This document shows, piece by piece, positions 61,761-64,000 of a DNA stretch of 64,000 bases. Each line of letters opens with the position of its first letter. Within the stretch, counting starts at the first letter, position 1. The notes beneath the pieces were generated by a model that was given only the letters and a program-made list of their open reading frames with translations, was not told the DNA's origin and ran no database searches. Source of the stretch: Hyphomicrobium sp. LHD-15 (GTDB lineage Bacteria; Pseudomonadota; Alphaproteobacteria; Rhizobiales; Hyphomicrobiaceae); NCBI RefSeq assembly GCF_031157355.1, contig NZ_JAVIFT010000001.1, forward strand, positions 1,116,001-1,180,000, in the 5' to 3' direction. A program made the translations under genes and the position numbers.

Positions 61761-64000
61761 TCAAGCGGCTGCAATTGCAGTTCGGATCAACGCAGGAAGC
61801 GATTTCGAGCCGGTCTTCCTCATAATGGCCGCCCGATGATTGTCCACGGTGCGCTGGCTGATGCCAAGGTCGGCGGCAATGTTCTTGCTCGGATGTCCAG
61901 CCATGACGAGATTCATGATCTGGCGTTGGCGCGCGGTTAAGCCCGCCACAAGTGAGACGGCCTGCTCCCGCGTCGCCGTAACTTCAGTCCTACCGCTGTC
62001 GAGATCGAGAGCGCGCGCGATGCTGGCAAGCAGCTCCACGTGCCCGATCGGCTTCTGAATGAAATCTGCGGCACCGGCCTTCATCGCTTCAACCGCCAAA
62101 GCGATGTCTCCGTCGCCGGTGATCATGACCGTGGGCAGCGCACGGCCTTCCGCCCTGAGGCGCTCGATCAGCGCGAGACCGGTCATCCCAGGCAATCGGG
62201 CATCGAGCAGCAGGCAGCCCTCGGACCGCGTGGCCCGTAAGAAGTCCTCGCCGTCCGCAAAGATTTCCACTGCGTAGCCATGCTCTTGGAGGAGATCCCG
62301 CATTGTTTCAAGGAGGACAACGTCATCGTCAACGACGAATACCGTCGGCATCGCGGACCGATCTACCGGCGACGGCACGTCGACCGCCGCGGCGGCCCCT
62401 TTTGCGCGCGACTTGATCAGAAGCTGTTGGATCATGCCAATCAGCTGCTGAGATTTCACCGGCTTGTTGAGCTGAATGTATCCCTGGTCCGCGACTGCGC
62501 GCAGTGTGGTGGTCGCGATGTCGCCCGTCAGAACGATGGCGGGGATGTTTCGGCGGAGCTGCTGTCGCAGGCTTGCAATCGCATCCAGGCCGCTGACACC
62601 ACGGGCCAGGTTGTAGTCGGCGATAACAAGGTCCAGTCGCGCCGGGTCTTTCCCGGCCAACTCGAGCGCTGTTGCGATGTCTCCGGCCGCCGACGTCCGA
62701 TGTCCCTCCTCATCGAGAAGCATCTTGATCATATCCCGGACATTCTGGTCATCGTCGATGACCAGAATGGCACCGGTCGCGGGCGCCGCCTTCTCCTGAA
62801 CCGCGCGTACCGGCCTCGTCTCGCCGATGTCGCCTGCGCCTCCGATCGGCACCTCTACCGCAAATGCCGACCCGTAGCCGGGGATCGAGCGGACATCGAT
62901 CGAATGCCCGAGAAGGTCTCCCATCCGTTTGACAATTGAAAGCCCAAGCCCAAGACCCAGGCTGCTGTCGCGTGCTGGATTGGCGAGTTGGTGGAACTCC
63001 TCGAAGATTTTCCGCGCCTGATCCATGGGAAGGCCGATGCCGGTGTCCAGCACCTCGATGCGAATGATCCCGGCCCGTCGTCGGCATCCCAGAAGCACCT
63101 TCCCTTTGCTCGTATACTTGACGGCATTCGAGATCAGATTGTGAAGCATCTGCCCGAGCAGCTTTGGATCGCTCCGAGCGATGAGGTCGCAAGGCACCAC
63201 ATGCCATTGCAGGCCCTTTTCCTCGGCGAGGTAGGTGAATTCGGTTTTCAGTCGGGCGAGCAGGCTGTTGATTGGGAAATTGACCAGCTCAGGCCGCACG
63301 ACGCCAGCTTCGAGCTGGTTGATGTCGAGGAGCTTGTCGAGCATGTTCGACATGGCACCGACCGTGTCGTCGAGGCGCTCGAGCAGCTTCAGCGTGCCTT
63401 CGTCGCGTGTGCGTTTGGTCAATATGCCCTGCAGCAGATTGATTGTCTGCAGCGGTTGACGCAGATCGTGACTGGCGGCTGCAAGGAACCGCGATTTACC
63501 AATGTTGGCGCGCTCGGCCAGCGCCTTCGCGGTTGCCAGTGCCTCGCTTTCGCGCTTCACCTCCGTGACATCGATGATCGACAAAAGAATTTTCCGGCTC
63601 GTCACGGGCTCGTCGCCGATTGGGCGGGCGCTCACCGCAAAGGACCGGACGCCGCGTGTCGGCAGCTCAAGGGTAATTTCCGCGTCGGCCTCTCCCTTGC
63701 CTTCCGTGCGGAGTGCAGCAAGAAACTGGTGCAGCGCCGGCATGTCGAGATGGGAGCCGAAGTCGGGAAGGTGATGGCCGACCATTGTCGCCGGTTCGAC
63801 TTCGAACATCCGATAGAACGGTGTCGAGGCCGACATGACACGAAGATCCGCATCCAGGACGACGAGGGGCTGTCCGATCGTGGCGATGATGCTGTCAGAG
63901 TAGGCGCGCGCGGCCTGACTCTCTGCCTGCGCCGCCTTGATTTCGGAAATGCCCGCCAACGTGATGACCACGCCGTCGACGTGCGCCGCATCATTCCGAG
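61761..64000 (-). CDS. Hybrid sensor kinase with two receivers and LuxR-type output (5' end outside window)
   Basis: At least 746 residues, C-terminal part only. In order: the end of one sensory domain (DAAHVDGVVITLAGISEIK), a PAS domain (IIATIGQPLVVLDADLRVMS), the dimerisation helix with His in AAASHDLRQPLQT, ATPase domain (NLISNAVKYT, LDTGIGLPMDQ, SSLGLGLGLSIVKRM), a receiver (LVIDDDQNVRDM, LVIADYNLARG), a second receiver (VFVVDDDVVLLETM, LLLDARLPGMTG) and a FixJ/LuxR helix-turn-helix (GLTARQRQIMNLVMAG, DLGISQRTVDNHRA). The upstream piece resembles CheB/CheR-PAS fusion kinases. Sensor, relay and DNA-binding output are thus in one chain. Confidence 0.9.
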   Translation of the reverse strand, partial: RNDAAHVDGVVITLAGISEIKAAQAESQAARAYSDSIIATIGQPLVVLDADLRVMSASTPFYRMFEVEPATMVGHHLPDFGSHLDMPALHQFLAALRTEGKGEADAEITLELPTRGVRSFAVSARPIGDEPVTSRKILLSIIDVTEVKRESEALATAKALAERANIGKSRFLAAASHDLRQPLQTINLLQGILTKRTRDEGTLKLLERLDDTVGAMSNMLDKLLDINQLEAGVVRPELVNFPINSLLARLKTEFTYLAEEKGLQWHVVPCDLIARSDPKLLGQMLHNLISNAVKYTSKGKVLLGCRRRAGIIRIEVLDTGIGLPMDQARKIFEEFHQLANPARDSSLGLGLGLSIVKRMGDLLGHSIDVRSIPGYGSAFAVEVPIGGAGDIGETRPVRAVQEKAAPATGAILVIDDDQNVRDMIKMLLDEEGHRTSAAGDIATALELAGKDPARLDLVIADYNLARGVSGLDAIASLRQQLRRNIPAIVLTGDIATTTLRAVADQGYIQLNKPVKSQQLIGMIQQLLIKSRAKGAAAAVDVPSPVDRSAMPTVFVVDDDVVLLETMRDLLQEHGYAVEIFADGEDFLRATRSEGCLLLDARLPGMTGLALIERLRAEGRALPTVMITGDGDIALAVEAMKAGAADFIQKPIGHVELLASIARALDLDSGRTEVTATREQAVSLVAGLTARQRQIMNLVMAGHPSKNIAADLGISQRTVDNHRAAIMRKTGSKSLPALIRTAIAAA

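Noticed and set aside
46604-64000. Second attachment site or intact tRNA-Leu to close the island
   Set aside because: I looked for the T-arm and acceptor sequence of the fragment on both strands up to the end and found none.
1-64000. CRISPR array or cas genes
   Set aside because: No regularly spaced repeats; the tandem repeats at 15.8 kb and 43.2 kb are coding or contiguous and lack spacers.

Overview
The window is dense, high-GC chromosomal DNA from an alphaproteobacterium, most likely of the Hyphomicrobiales. The pointers are a Porin_2-like porin, a DUF1488 protein, a cyoABCD-SURF1 operon, a pirin/LysR pair and a formaldehyde-activating-enzyme paralogue, which suggests methylotrophic ancestry. 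I cannot assign a genus from sequence alone. There is no rRNA, intact tRNA or CRISPR array.

The first 14.7 kb is a sulphur island. It holds an XRE-cupin regulator, a porin, a small alpha/beta hydrolase, two sulphate-binding proteins (no permease or ATPase with them), CysB, a 29-residue peptide ending Cys-Arg-Cys-Cys, a serine acetyltransferase, a family 2A encapsulin (SrpI type) and a cysteine desulfurase with a ~290-residue disordered, repeat-bearing cargo domain. Two half-size YeeE/YedE sulphur transporters and a FadL-type channel follow. The desulfurase overlaps the encapsulin gene by 14 bp, so the operon encodes a protein nanocompartment loaded with a sulphur-releasing enzyme, next to the enzyme that makes O-acetylserine. 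A repeated promoter-proximal motif, with a -10-like box at identical spacing in three cases, links most of these genes into one candidate regulon.

From 14.8 to 34.4 kb lie housekeeping and envelope functions: a membrane protein, a GIY-YIG protein, a DEAD-box helicase with a tandem-repeat tail, an RND pump and adaptor beside a divergent two-component system (both promoters carry a PmrA/QseB-like direct repeat), an FdhF/YdeP oxidoreductase, an MHS-family transporter and cytochrome bo ubiquinol oxidase with SURF1. From 34.7 to 43 kb a very long GltB-type glutamate synthase overlaps a CysJ-type diflavin reductase, followed by a HemS-like protein. Repeats, a pirin/LysR pair and the Fae paralogue fill 43 to 46 kb.

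At 46.55 kb the 3' half of a tRNA-Leu(UAA) gene lies beside a tyrosine recombinase: an integration site. Immediately inside are two giant, divergently transcribed STAND NTPases, one with an N-terminal PD-(D/E)XK nuclease and one with an N-terminal HNH nuclease. This is a probable antiphage island and, with the encapsulin locus, the most interesting part of the window. The far attachment site is not seen.

The last 6.4 kb returns to chromosomal genes: a decayed secreted-protein gene, DUF1523, an L,D-transpeptidase, several small proteins, DUF1488 and the C-terminal part of a large hybrid histidine kinase that runs off the window.
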